A stretch of 49,155 nucleotides of DNA from RUG14199 sp045535205 (GTDB lineage: Bacteria > Bacillota > Clostridia > Oscillospirales > CAG-272), in contig JAZSLF010000107.1 in assembly GCA_045535205.1 (NCBI GenBank), positions 1-49,155 of the forward strand, given 5' to 3'. The position numbers were made by a program, and so were the translations under genes. A model generated the notes under the pieces. That model was given only the letters and a program-made list of their open reading frames with translations. It did not search any database and was not told the origin of the DNA. Below are positions 25,456 through 33,051 of the stretch, one piece after another (position 1 is the stretch's first letter; the number at the start of each line of letters is the position of its first letter).

Positions 25456-25698
25456 ATGAGACTTGATAAATATTTAAAGGTTTCAAGAATTATAAAGAGA
25501 CGCACCGTAGCAAATGATGCCTGTGATACCGAACACGTCAGCGTTAACGGAAAACGTGCGAAAGCATCATATGACGTAAAGGTCGGTGACATAATTGAGA
25601 TAACCTTTGGAGAAAAAACATTAAAGCTTGTTGTTAAGGACATAAAGGAACACGTTGCTAAGGATGAAGCATCGCTTCTTTACGAAATTATTGTTTGA
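25456..25698 (+). CDS. rqcP: RqcP (YabO), S4-domain ribosome quality control factor
   Basis: An 80-residue single S4 RNA-binding domain protein: MRLDKYLKVSRIIKRRTVAND, then VSVNGKRAKASYDVKVGD. It closely follows B. subtilis YabO/RqcP in sequence and position. RqcP works with RqcH on stalled 50S subunits to add C-terminal alanine tails that mark incomplete proteins for degradation. It is directly upstream of yabP and yabQ, as in B. subtilis. The start is ATG 25456 with CAGGAG upstream. RqcH is not in this window. Confidence 0.92.
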   Translation: MRLDKYLKVSRIIKRRTVANDACDTEHVSVNGKRAKASYDVKVGDIIEITFGEKTLKLVVKDIKEHVAKDEASLLYEIIV

Positions 25699-25772
25699 TT
25701 AAGGAGTCATATTCAAAGTATCTTACGCATATCATTTAATAACGATTTTTGTTTGATGTTGCGGAGGTTCGT

Positions 25773-26051
25773 ATGGATACTGACGTTAAGAATACCATAA
25801 ATAATATTTCTATTTTTGATAGACAAAAAGCTGAGCTTACAGGAATATATGACGTTGTAGGCTTCAGCGACACTACCGTAGTAGCCACCTGCAAAAGCGG
25901 AAATATATCCATAGACGGAAGCGGCATGAAGATCGAAAGCTTTGACTCATCGACAGGGAAGCTGTGCGTAACAGGAAGCATCAACGGACTGTTTTATTAC
26001 GGAGGTGTCGAAAAAGAAAAGAGAAATAAACTGCGTAAGGTTTTTGGTTGA
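25773..26051 (+). CDS. yabP: Sporulation protein YabP
   Basis: A 92-residue YabP/YqfC-family protein needed for sporulation in Bacillus, tied to the mother-cell programme; its biochemical role is unknown. It is recognised by the all-beta pattern DRQKAELTGIYDVVGFSDTTVV, then GNISIDGSGMKIESFDSSTGKLCVTGSINGLFY, with the Y-Y-G ending region. The start is ATG 25773, fixed by GCGGAGG (25761-25767); the frame runs further up to 25749 but lacks a ribosome site. It lies between rqcP and yabQ. Confidence 0.93.
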   Translation: MDTDVKNTINNISIFDRQKAELTGIYDVVGFSDTTVVATCKSGNISIDGSGMKIESFDSSTGKLCVTGSINGLFYYGGVEKEKRNKLRKVFG

Positions 26052-26057
26052 TATACA

Positions 26058-26651
26058 ATGCCTGTATCAATGACAATGCTTTTGCGTGCCTCATTATACG
26101 CCGTAATTCTCGGCATATTGTTTGGTGCAGCATATGATGTTATACGTATATCAAGAGTTTTTTTAGGTGTTTCAACCTACGGTGAAAAGGCGAGATTTAA
26201 CCGTATATATAATAACACCTTTAAGGATATGCTGGATTTTAAAAGAATAAGCATTTTAGATGGCGTGTTTGTATTTACAGGCGATTTGATTTATTCTTTG
26301 TTTGTTACAGTATCCTTTGTTCTGTTTTTATTTGCGTTTAATTACGGCATTTTTCGGTGGTTTATATTAGTGTGTTCCGTTCTTGGTTTTTTTGCGTATT
26401 ATTTTACAGTCGGAAAATTAATCATATATTTTTCAAAGGAGCTTTCAGATTTAATAAAGCTTATCGTAAATTTGATAATATTTGTAGTTTTACAGCCGCT
26501 GAAGCTGATTATCGTATCTCTTAAATACGTTTATAGACATACCGCAGAAGTGTTGCTCAAAAGGATAAAATGTACTATTGACATTAAGAAAAAGAAAAGG
26601 TATACTGTAAAGTGTAAGGAACAGTTAAAAGAATTGATAGTTTTCAGGTGA
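26058..26651 (+). CDS. yabQ: Spore cortex biosynthesis protein YabQ
   Basis: A 197-residue membrane protein. The N-terminal segment MPVSMTMLLRASLYAVILGILFGAAYDVIRISR is the YabQ hallmark. Hydrophobic segments lie at about 8-28, 67-90 and 97-118, with a further amphipathic or membrane segment near 135-150 and a Lys-rich tail. In B. subtilis YabQ is in the outer forespore membrane and is required for cortex formation. The start is ATG 26058, six bases after yabP. Its stop overlaps the divIC ribosome site. Confidence 0.93.
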   Translation: MPVSMTMLLRASLYAVILGILFGAAYDVIRISRVFLGVSTYGEKARFNRIYNNTFKDMLDFKRISILDGVFVFTGDLIYSLFVTVSFVLFLFAFNYGIFRWFILVCSVLGFFAYYFTVGKLIIYFSKELSDLIKLIVNLIIFVVLQPLKLIIVSLKYVYRHTAEVLLKRIKCTIDIKKKKRYTVKCKEQLKELIVFR

Positions 26652-26656
26652 TAATT

Positions 26657-26935
26657 ATGAAAAGAAAAGGAAATTTAGTCTTCAATATAGTTGTAGTTTT
26701 GTTTGTGTTCTTCTGTGCACTCAGCTCTGTGAAAATGATCATTGAGATTAACAGAATGAATGACGAAAAAGAACAGCTTATCCCGGAGATAGAAGCTATC
26801 AGAGACGAAAATGCACAGTATCAGGATATACTGAACACCCCCATGGATCAGGAGTATTATGAGGAAAAAGCGAGAGAAAAGCTTAACCTTCGTTTACCTG
26901 AAGAGATTATTTTTTATAATGACCTTATTAACTGA
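26657..26935 (+). CDS. divIC: Septum formation initiator DivIC/FtsB-like
   Basis: A 92-residue bitopic division protein. A short basic cytoplasmic start (MKRKGN) leads to one membrane helix (about 6-27), then a coiled coil (INRMNDEKEQLIPEIEAIRDEN) and the conserved DQEYYEEKAREKLNLRLPEEIIFY end. It acts with FtsL and DivIB to activate septal wall synthesis. The start is ATG 26657 with AGGTGAT (26646-26652) overlapping the yabQ stop; an in-frame GTG at 26648 would sit on that site. It completes the conserved rqcP-yabP-yabQ-divIC order. Confidence 0.92.
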   Translation: MKRKGNLVFNIVVVLFVFFCALSSVKMIIEINRMNDEKEQLIPEIEAIRDENAQYQDILNTPMDQEYYEEKAREKLNLRLPEEIIFYNDLIN

Positions 26936-26966
26936 AAAAGCTGAAGCAAAACGCTTCAGCTTTTTT
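26935..26966. terminator. Bidirectional terminator between divIC and the SGNH-like gene
   Basis: Arm AAAAAGCTGAAGC (26935-26947), loop of 5, arm GCTTCAGCTTTTT (26953-26965). T-runs lie on both sides, so it can end transcription from divIC and from the convergent minus-strand gene. Confidence 0.93.
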
Positions 26967-26973
26967 GATGGGA

Positions 26974-27846
26974 TCAGTATTCGTTAGAATTAACGTAAAG
27001 AGGATGTGCGTGCGTCTTGACGTAGTCGATAACTGCTTTGTAGCCTTCCTCGTTTAGAAGATAACCGTCGTCAGAAGCATATTCTGAATTTAACCGGCCG
27101 CTTTCATCAGTCAGAGCCGACCAGCTGTCAATATAATATACTTTGTAAATGGAACAAAGCTCCCTCAGCCATTCATTTCGTTCTAAAACGGCTTCGTTGT
27201 CAAGGAAAGTACAATTGTCTGATACGGGAAAAATTGACTGTATCATTATCTGTGTGTTGGGTGAAACCTGCTTTACATTAATAATAAAATCGCCAAAGCT
27301 TGTAATAAGCCTGTCTTTAGTCAATATCTCGTTTTCTTCACAGTACGAACCGAAGGAAAGAACAAGAAATGCGGGAGCTCTGTCCTTCAGCGCAGTTAAA
27401 TAGTTTGTTGCTTCGTATGAAGCCGGATAAATAAAATTATTTACAACTGATATTTTTGAAGGGGAAACGTTGTTTTCAACCGACCAGACCTGTCGGATCG
27501 GATCGGGAATACCCGTGTATGTATAACGTCCCATAGCATAAGTGTTTTTGTCACCGAGGAATATGATTTTTTCAACGTAAGAACTTCCGTAGTCCTTGGT
27601 TTCTTTGAGAACAAAGGTTTCTTCGGGAGTAATTTCAACCGTATTTTCATCAGTCTCGCTTTGTTCGTCCTTTTCTTGATCTTGAGGAGCATCAAGTGAA
27701 TTATCAAGCGTTTCTTCGGTATGTGTTTCAAACTTATTTGTTATAACTTTAATATCGACTTGCTTGGAAAACAGGATTGCCGCAGAGGCGGAAATCAGTA
27801 TAAAAATCAATAGGGAAATGAAATGCCTGAGAGCATGAGAGTGCAT
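26974..27846 (-). CDS. Membrane-anchored SGNH/GDSL-like protein, probable pseudoenzyme
   Basis: 290 residues. One membrane helix (9-27) is followed by an acidic, low-complexity linker (about 40-80), then an SGNH-fold domain outside the cell. It follows the secreted clostridial SGNH family (IIFLGDKNTYAMG near 94, SPNTQIMIQSIFPV near 195, RNEWLREL, YYIDSWSAL, LLNEEGYKAVIDYVKTHAH at the end). The expected nucleophile Ser of GDS is Lys100, the block III Asn is replaced (G166-S-Y-C), and the catalytic His of DGxHLN is Leu263. Hydrolase activity is therefore unlikely; a binding role is more plausible. The start is ATG 27846 with GGAG upstream; a TTG at 27873 overlaps the previous gene. Its partner is the 4-TM gene just upstream. 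Confidence 0.8.
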   Translation of the reverse strand: MHSHALRHFISLLIFILISASAAILFSKQVDIKVITNKFETHTEETLDNSLDAPQDQEKDEQSETDENTVEITPEETFVLKETKDYGSSYVEKIIFLGDKNTYAMGRYTYTGIPDPIRQVWSVENNVSPSKISVVNNFIYPASYEATNYLTALKDRAPAFLVLSFGSYCEENEILTKDRLITSFGDFIINVKQVSPNTQIMIQSIFPVSDNCTFLDNEAVLERNEWLRELCSIYKVYYIDSWSALTDESGRLNSEYASDDGYLLNEEGYKAVIDYVKTHAHPLYVNSNEY

Positions 27847-27865
27847 AAATATTAATTCTCCGTGA

Positions 27866-28300
27866 TTATTCAAATTTAGAGGTGTATTTCTTAACGTCGT
27901 TGATCTTTTTTCTTCCGATGCTTCTTGTGCCGAGGATACAAAATGTTACAAGAACAAATATTATCACATATACAAGCATTGCGACAAGGGTGTACCCGCC
28001 TGAAGATATATTGTTTCTCATTACAACAACGACAAAGTAATAGAAAATACCGAGTATAATAAAATTAATAAAATGTGAAGCTGCAAATGAAAGCTTTGGA
28101 TTTTTATACAAAAGCACGCTGAGAGAAACGACAAGGGAAATTGCGAAAATTATTATTACCGTTGAAAATGTCGGAATAAACGATTTTTCGCTGTTGCTTA
28201 CAATAGCTCCTGCAGAGTAAAGCAGGATGATTATCGGGGTAAATATGCAACAAGCTCTTGTAAGAATTGATAAGATATACTTTGGTTTATTATTTTTCAT
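27866..28300 (-). CDS. Four-helix membrane protein of unknown function
   Basis: 144 residues. Four hydrophobic segments lie at about 12-32, 42-62, 72-96 and 103-125, with a Lys/Arg-rich cytoplasmic C-terminus (RSIGRKKINDVKKYTSKFE). The layout recalls small clostridial 4-TM families such as DUF3021, but I cannot assign it. No catalytic motif is seen. The start is ATG 28300 with AGGCGGA upstream (28307-28313). It has its own promoter and leads the minus-strand pair with the SGNH-like gene, whose start lies within 20 bases of its stop. Confidence 0.72.
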   Translation of the reverse strand: MKNNKPKYILSILTRACCIFTPIIILLYSAGAIVSNSEKSFIPTFSTVIIIFAISLVVSLSVLLYKNPKLSFAASHFINFIILGIFYYFVVVVMRNNISSGGYTLVAMLVYVIIFVLVTFCILGTRSIGRKKINDVKKYTSKFE

Positions 28301-28329
28301 GTAAGTTCCGCCTATTAAGATTATTGATA

Positions 28330-28358
28330 TAATACCATAAAAAACAGCTTTTTACAAG
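28330..28358 (-). promoter_or_regulatory. Promoter for the 4-TM/SGNH-like pair (minus strand)
   Basis: Read on the minus strand: TTGTAA (28353-28358), a 17-base spacer and TATTAT (28330-28335), with TGG before the -10. It lies 30 bases before the ATG at 28300. The spacing is ideal and the hexamers are moderate matches. Confidence 0.6.
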
Positions 28359-28445
28359 GAAAAAATTCAGTTTTTCTTTTAACGCAAAAAAATTCACAAT
28401 AAAATTATAAGTTGTATAATTTTCCGTATTCTTCCGAAATACTCA

Positions 28446-28474
28446 TTGACAATCATATTCATTGATTGTATAAT
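28446..28474 (+). promoter_or_regulatory. Perfect consensus promoter for the nusB operon
   Basis: TTGACA (28446-28451), a 17-base spacer and TATAAT (28469-28474). The -10 is followed by overlapping TATAAT copies at 28474 and 28479, and one more at 28487. It lies 36 bases before nusB and drives the long nusB-to-recN run. Confidence 0.88.
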
Positions 28475-28509
28475 ATAATATAATATTATAATATGTCCAG
28501 GAGGACCCT

Positions 28510-28953
28510 ATGACAAGACGTGAGCAGAGGGAAGCTTTAGTTGCATTACTTTATGAATATACATACCGTGACGGTATGGATGCTCATCAATTCATTTCCG
28601 AAAAAGAAGCATTCGATGAAGCGGAATGTGATGCATACGTTAAAGATACTTTTATTAAGTGTGTAGCTTCCGTTTCTGAACTTGATGAGGCTATAAAAAA
28701 ATACGCTGTAAGATGGAAAATATCAAGAATATCGAAAATAACAAAATCTGTTCTCAGACTTGGTGTGTATGAGCTTACATTTACCGAAACACCGCCGAAG
28801 GTCATTATCAATGAAGCTGTTGAGCTTGCAAAGATCTACGGTGAGGATAAAGCTTCGGGATTTGTAAACGGAATTCTCAATAACTTCGCAAGAGGTGAAG
28901 GTAAGCTCGGCGAAATGCCCTCAGAAGAAAAAAATGCTTCAGATGAAGAATAA
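28510..28953 (+). CDS. nusB: Transcription antitermination factor NusB
   Basis: 147 residues, all-helical. It binds boxA RNA with NusE/S10 in rRNA antitermination. Conserved features are TRREQREALVALLYEYTY at the start, RWKISRISKITKSVLRLGVYEL in the middle and PPKVIINEAVELAKIYGEDKASGFVNGILNNFAR at the end. The acidic tail (EEKNASDEE) is extra. The start is ATG 28510 with AGGAGG (28499-28504). The next gene begins inside its 3' end. Confidence 0.95.
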   Translation: MTRREQREALVALLYEYTYRDGMDAHQFISEKEAFDEAECDAYVKDTFIKCVASVSELDEAIKKYAVRWKISRISKITKSVLRLGVYELTFTETPPKVIINEAVELAKIYGEDKASGFVNGILNNFARGEGKLGEMPSEEKNASDEE

Positions 28954-29911
28954 GTGCTTTTGCGGAATTGATACAAGCAATTATACGACCTCCCTTGCTA
29001 TATGCGATGAACAGGGAAACGTTGTTCTAAACTATAAAAAGCTTCTTCCTGTTAAAGACGGAGAAAGAGGGCTCAGACAGAGCGATGCTGTATTTCACCA
29101 TACCTCTGCCATGAATGAAGTTTCTGAGGTAATAGATAATTATTTTAAAAGTCATTCGGATGCACAGCTTTCTGCCATTGGATATTCATATGCTCCGAGA
29201 GACTGTAAGGGCTCATATATGCCATGCTTTCTTGTTGGAGGTGCAATTGCAAAAGTCCTGTCGGCTGTAATGCAGATACCTGCATTTCCGTTTTCGCATC
29301 AAAGCGGACATATAATGGCTTCGCTGTACTCCGCAGGTCGAACAGATCTTGCGGACAAACAGTTTGCCGCCTTTCACGTATCGGGCGGCACTACTGATGT
29401 TTTGCTTGTAAAGGGTAAAAGCGAATTTGGTTTTGATATTGAACAGATAGGCGGCACCGCAGATCTAAATGCAGGTCAGGTCATCGACAGAGTGGGTGTA
29501 TATATGGGTCTTTCTTTTCCTGCGGGAGCACAGCTCGAAAAAGAAGCTCTTGCAAACCACGAAAAGATCCCCTCGTACAAGATCAGAATAAATCGAATGA
29601 GATGTAATTTATCCGGGATAGAAAACAAAGCCTGTAAGCTTTATGATGAAACACAAAACAAAAAATTGACAGCCGCATTTACCGTAAATGCAGTAGGCGA
29701 GGCACTTGAAAAATTGAGCGAAGAGCTTAAACTTTCATATCCCGAAATTGAAACCGTATACGCAGGCGGTGTTATGAGCTGTAGCATTTTAAAGGAAAGA
29801 CTTAAAAAATTTTCAAGTAATTTTGCCGCACCCGAGTTTTCATCCGACAATGCTGCTGGGACGTCACTTCTTGCAAGAAACAGATATTTTGAACTCAGGA
29901 GTGATGATTGA
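28943..29911 (+). CDS. TsaD/Kae1-like ASKHA paralogue (M22 family)
   Basis: 322 residues. It has the fold of TsaD, the enzyme that makes t6A on tRNA, but is a distinct clostridial paralogue. N-terminal GIDTSNYTTSLAI (7-19) is the phosphate-1 motif. FSHQSGHIMASLYS gives the metal ligands His119 and His123, AFHVSGGTTDVLLV is the ATP-site loop, and SSDNAAGTSLLAR gives Asp302. Metal and ATP sites are thus intact, so it may be active. True TsaD usually sits with tsaE/tsaB and has a longer insert; here the neighbours are nusB and xseA. The start ATG 28943 overlaps nusB by 11 bases; ATG 28934 is an alternative. Its function is unknown. Confidence 0.78.
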   Translation: MKNKCFCGIDTSNYTTSLAICDEQGNVVLNYKKLLPVKDGERGLRQSDAVFHHTSAMNEVSEVIDNYFKSHSDAQLSAIGYSYAPRDCKGSYMPCFLVGGAIAKVLSAVMQIPAFPFSHQSGHIMASLYSAGRTDLADKQFAAFHVSGGTTDVLLVKGKSEFGFDIEQIGGTADLNAGQVIDRVGVYMGLSFPAGAQLEKEALANHEKIPSYKIRINRMRCNLSGIENKACKLYDETQNKKLTAAFTVNAVGEALEKLSEELKLSYPEIETVYAGGVMSCSILKERLKKFSSNFAAPEFSSDNAAGTSLLARNRYFELRSDD

Positions 29912-31170
29912 TGTACGGAAATGAATATCTTTACGGGGAAGATTTTGACGTTTCCGAGCTTCGTTTTCCGAGACCGCTGACTGTAAGTGAGGTAAATGAG
30001 TTTATAAGGCAGCTGTTTGATGAAATTCCGCAGCTGAGACAGCTTTCGGTGGAGGGTGAAATATCTAATTTCAAAAATCATTACAGTACGGGACATATGT
30101 ATTTTACTCTTAAAGACAACAATTCTGCCATACGAGCAGTTATGTTCCGCACAAATGCTCAAAAGCTTAGATTTGTACCCGAAAACGGTATGAAAGTGAC
30201 CGTCAAGGGAAGAATTGCCGCTTACGTCAGAGACGGTCAGTATCAGATATACTGCGATGATATTGAACCGGCAGGACTCGGTGCTTTATATGCCGCATAC
30301 GAGCAGATGAAAAAAGAACTGTCTGAAGCGGGATTTTTTGATGAAGCACATAAGAAGGCGATCCCCTCATTTCCCGAAAGGGTCGGCATTGTAACGTCTG
30401 CGACAGGGGCGGCAATACGGGATATGCTGAATGTTATGGGACGCCGATGTCCGATGACAGAGATAATCGTATACCCAAGTCTTGTTCAAGGCGATATGGC
30501 ACCCTTTGAGCTGATAAAAGGTATAGAGTATTTCAACAGTACAAAAGATGTGGATCTTATCATTATCGGACGGGGCGGCGGCTCAATAGAAGACCTTTGG
30601 GCTTTTAATGACAGAGGGCTTGCCTGTGCCATTTACAATTCTGATATACCGATCATATCGGCAGTAGGGCACGAAACTGATTTTACCATTTCGGATTTTG
30701 TGGCAGATCTCAGAGCACCGACTCCGTCTGCAGCTGCGGAACTTGCCGTGCCCGATGCAGAGGAGTTGAAGCAGAGAATAAACATTCTGTCAAAACGAAT
30801 TGATAATGCACTCGACAATAAGATCAAAAGAGCATACGACCGTCTCAATATGCTTTCAAAGAGCAGAGCTCTCAGAGATCAGTATGCATATATAGAAGAT
30901 AAAAATATGGCTCTTGTAAGTCTCAATGACAGACTTTGCAGGGCACAGAATAATAAGCTTGAAAAATGCACTGCACTTCTTGGAATGACTGCGAGAAATC
31001 TCAGCGGACTGAGTCCGTTAAATGTTCTGGGAAGAGGCTTTAGTGCAGTATACACGGGTGAAAAAGTAGTTAAAAGTATAAACGACGTAAAAATCGGCGA
31101 CGGTCTGTCGGTCAGAACGGCTGATGGGTATATCGAAGCTAACGTTATCGGAGTCAGAGAGGAGAATTAA
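29911..31170 (+). CDS. xseA: Exodeoxyribonuclease VII large subunit
   Basis: 419 residues. With XseB it forms ExoVII, which degrades single-stranded DNA from both ends. An N-terminal OB-fold domain (about 18-115: VEGEISNFKNHYSTGHMYFTLKD) precedes the catalytic domain (VGIVTSATGAAIRDMLN, IIGRGGGSIEDLWAFND, ISAVGHETDFTISDFVADLRAPTPSAAAELA) and the coiled-coil arm. All core motifs are present. The start ATG 29911 shares one base with the previous gene's TGA stop and is preceded by CAGGAG (29896-29901). xseB follows 2 bases after the stop. Confidence 0.96.
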   Translation: MYGNEYLYGEDFDVSELRFPRPLTVSEVNEFIRQLFDEIPQLRQLSVEGEISNFKNHYSTGHMYFTLKDNNSAIRAVMFRTNAQKLRFVPENGMKVTVKGRIAAYVRDGQYQIYCDDIEPAGLGALYAAYEQMKKELSEAGFFDEAHKKAIPSFPERVGIVTSATGAAIRDMLNVMGRRCPMTEIIVYPSLVQGDMAPFELIKGIEYFNSTKDVDLIIIGRGGGSIEDLWAFNDRGLACAIYNSDIPIISAVGHETDFTISDFVADLRAPTPSAAAELAVPDAEELKQRINILSKRIDNALDNKIKRAYDRLNMLSKSRALRDQYAYIEDKNMALVSLNDRLCRAQNNKLEKCTALLGMTARNLSGLSPLNVLGRGFSAVYTGEKVVKSINDVKIGDGLSVRTADGYIEANVIGVREEN

Positions 31171-31172
31171 TT

Positions 31173-31385
31173 ATGGAGAATAAAGAAATTGCATTTGAAG
31201 ATGCTATGAATAAGCTTGAGAGCATTGTTTCCTCCCTTGAAAAAGGAGATGCTCCTCTCGACGTATCACTTGATCTTTTTGAAGAAGGGGTAGCACTTGT
31301 AAAGCTTTGCAGCGAAAAGCTCGACACGGCGGCAAAGAAAGTTAAAATGCTTACAGGCGACACAATCCCCAATATTGATGACTAA
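31173..31385 (+). CDS. xseB: Exodeoxyribonuclease VII small subunit
   Basis: 70 residues, normal for XseB, a two-helix protein that decorates the XseA arm. FEDAMNKLESIVSSLEKGDAPLDVSLDLFEEGVALVKLCSEKLD carries the family pattern. The start is ATG 31173 with GAGGAG upstream, two bases after xseA. Confidence 0.95.
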   Translation: MENKEIAFEDAMNKLESIVSSLEKGDAPLDVSLDLFEEGVALVKLCSEKLDTAAKKVKMLTGDTIPNIDD

Positions 31386-31399
31386 AGCGAGGGATATAT

Positions 31400-32284
31400 A
31401 TGATAAAAGAAATACTCGTTAAGGATGCACAGCTTGTTGAAAATGAGCTTGTCCGCTGTACGTCTGAGGAATATATCGGAAGCGGAACTTTGCAGGATGC
31501 GATGAAATATTCGCTTCTTGGCGGCGGAAAAAGAATTAGAGGTGTTCTTGCCTTGGAGTTTGCAAAGCTTTTCGGAGGAAAAAAAGAGAATGCTCTGACA
31601 GCGGCGGCTTCTGTTGAAATGGTTCATGCATATTCTCTTATTCACGATGACCTTCCTTGTATGGATGATGACGATATGAGAAGAGGTAAGCCCTCCTGTC
31701 ATGTTGCTTTTTCCGAAGCAACAGCACTTCTTGCAGGGGACACGCTACTTACGTATTCCATGGAAAATGCGGCAAGAGGCGAAGGACTTACGGATTACGG
31801 TGCAAGAATGACGGTGCGTGAGCTTGCGTTTCTTGCAGGATCTCTCGGAATGGCGGGCGGTCAGCAGATCGACCTTGATTCCAATGCCGAAACGTATGAA
31901 GAATTAAAGAAGCTGCACAGTATGAAAACTGCTGCATTAATTAAAGCGGCGGCACTTACGGGCTACTATTCTACACTTGAAAGTGAAAAGGATCTGAAGG
32001 GCGAGGTCGTATCTGATATATCGGAATACTGTGAGTGTATAGGACTTGCATTTCAGATAAAGGATGATCTTCTTGATCTTGAGGGTGATGCATCTGTTAT
32101 CGGAAAGGCTGTCGGAATTGACGAAAAGAACGGCAGAGTAAATGCTCTTACATTCTTTACACCGGAAGAAGCAAAAGCAGAATGCGAAAAGCTTTCGCAG
32201 AGAGCATCCGATATAATATCAAAATATGAGAATTCTGAATTTCTTTCGGAATTCCCTTCATATCTTAATTCGAGAATCAAATGA
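31400..32284 (+). CDS. ispA: Farnesyl/geranyl diphosphate synthase (IspA-type)
   Basis: A 294-residue short-chain trans-prenyl diphosphate synthase that condenses IPP with DMAPP and geranyl diphosphate in the cytoplasm. GGGKRIRG (41-48) binds IPP. The first Asp-rich motif is DDLPCMDDDD (83-92) followed by RRGKPSCH, and the second is FQIKDDLLDLEGD. The product feeds undecaprenyl phosphate and so wall synthesis. The stop TGA overlaps the tlyA start by 4 bases (ATGA). dxs, often between ispA and tlyA, is missing here. Confidence 0.94.
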   Translation: MIKEILVKDAQLVENELVRCTSEEYIGSGTLQDAMKYSLLGGGKRIRGVLALEFAKLFGGKKENALTAAASVEMVHAYSLIHDDLPCMDDDDMRRGKPSCHVAFSEATALLAGDTLLTYSMENAARGEGLTDYGARMTVRELAFLAGSLGMAGGQQIDLDSNAETYEELKKLHSMKTAALIKAAALTGYYSTLESEKDLKGEVVSDISEYCECIGLAFQIKDDLLDLEGDASVIGKAVGIDEKNGRVNALTFFTPEEAKAECEKLSQRASDIISKYENSEFLSEFPSYLNSRIK

Positions 32285-33051
32285 GACTTGACGTTTATTT
32301 GCATACGAACGGGTATGCCAAAAGCAGAAGCTACGGTGCACAGCTCATAAAAAAGGGGCTTGTAAGCGTAAACGGCAAGATTATAAATAAACCGTCTTTT
32401 GAAACGGACGGCGAAGAAATTTCAGTTCTCGGCGAGGTTCACACCTTTGTCGGCAGAGGTGGAATGAAGCTTGAAGGTGCACTTAATGAGTTTGCAATCG
32501 ATGTTACGAACTTCACCGTAATTGACGTGGGAGCATCGACAGGCGGCTTTACCGACTGCCTTTTAAAAAGAGGAGCAACCAAGGTTATTGCGGTAGATTC
32601 AGGACACGGACAGCTTGATGCATCGCTTGTGAACGATAAGCGAGTCGTTAATCTTGAAGGTTTTAACGCAAGAGATATATCCATTGAAGCAATCGGTGAG
32701 CTTTGTGATATGGCTGTGTGTGACGTTTCCTTTATTTCCCAGACATACATTATGGAGCAGGTATATTCTGTATTGAAAGACGGGGGATTTTTTGTAACTC
32801 TTGTAAAGCCTCAGTTTGAGTGCGGTAGGGAAGCTCTTTCAAAAAACGGAATTGTCAAGGATAAAAAACAGCATCGTAAGGCTATAGATAAAATTCTTTC
32901 CTTCGGCGAGAAAACAGGCTTTTCTGCTTCGGGACTTATGCGTTCCGCAATAGACGGAGGAGACGGAAATAAAGAATTTTTACTTTTCTTTATTAAAAGC
33001 TCCGAGTCATCGAAGATAAACGATAAAATAATAGAGCAGGTGATAGGATGA
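32281..33051 (+). CDS. tlyA: TlyA-family rRNA 2'-O-methyltransferase (hemolysin A-like)
   Basis: 256 residues. An N-terminal S4 domain (MRLDVYLHTNGYAKSRSYGAQLIKKGLVSVNG, 1-60) is followed by an FtsJ-type methyltransferase. VGRGGMKLEGAL, the SAM motif VIDVGASTGGFTDCLL (about 80-95), CDVSFIS and TLVKPQFECGRE supply the K-D-K-E-type catalytic residues. Mycobacterial TlyA methylates 16S and 23S rRNA; the Bacillus homologue is YqxC. It starts within the ispA stop and ends within the nadK start, both by ATGA overlaps, so the three are translationally coupled. Confidence 0.92.
   Translation: MRLDVYLHTNGYAKSRSYGAQLIKKGLVSVNGKIINKPSFETDGEEISVLGEVHTFVGRGGMKLEGALNEFAIDVTNFTVIDVGASTGGFTDCLLKRGATKVIAVDSGHGQLDASLVNDKRVVNLEGFNARDISIEAIGELCDMAVCDVSFISQTYIMEQVYSVLKDGGFFVTLVKPQFECGREALSKNGIVKDKKQHRKAIDKILSFGEKTGFSASGLMRSAIDGGDGNKEFLLFFIKSSESSKINDKIIEQVIG

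Noticed and set aside
28469..28494. AT-rich tandem repeat as a satellite or mobile-element trace
   Set aside because: It is short and explained by overlapping -10 hexamers of the nusB promoter.
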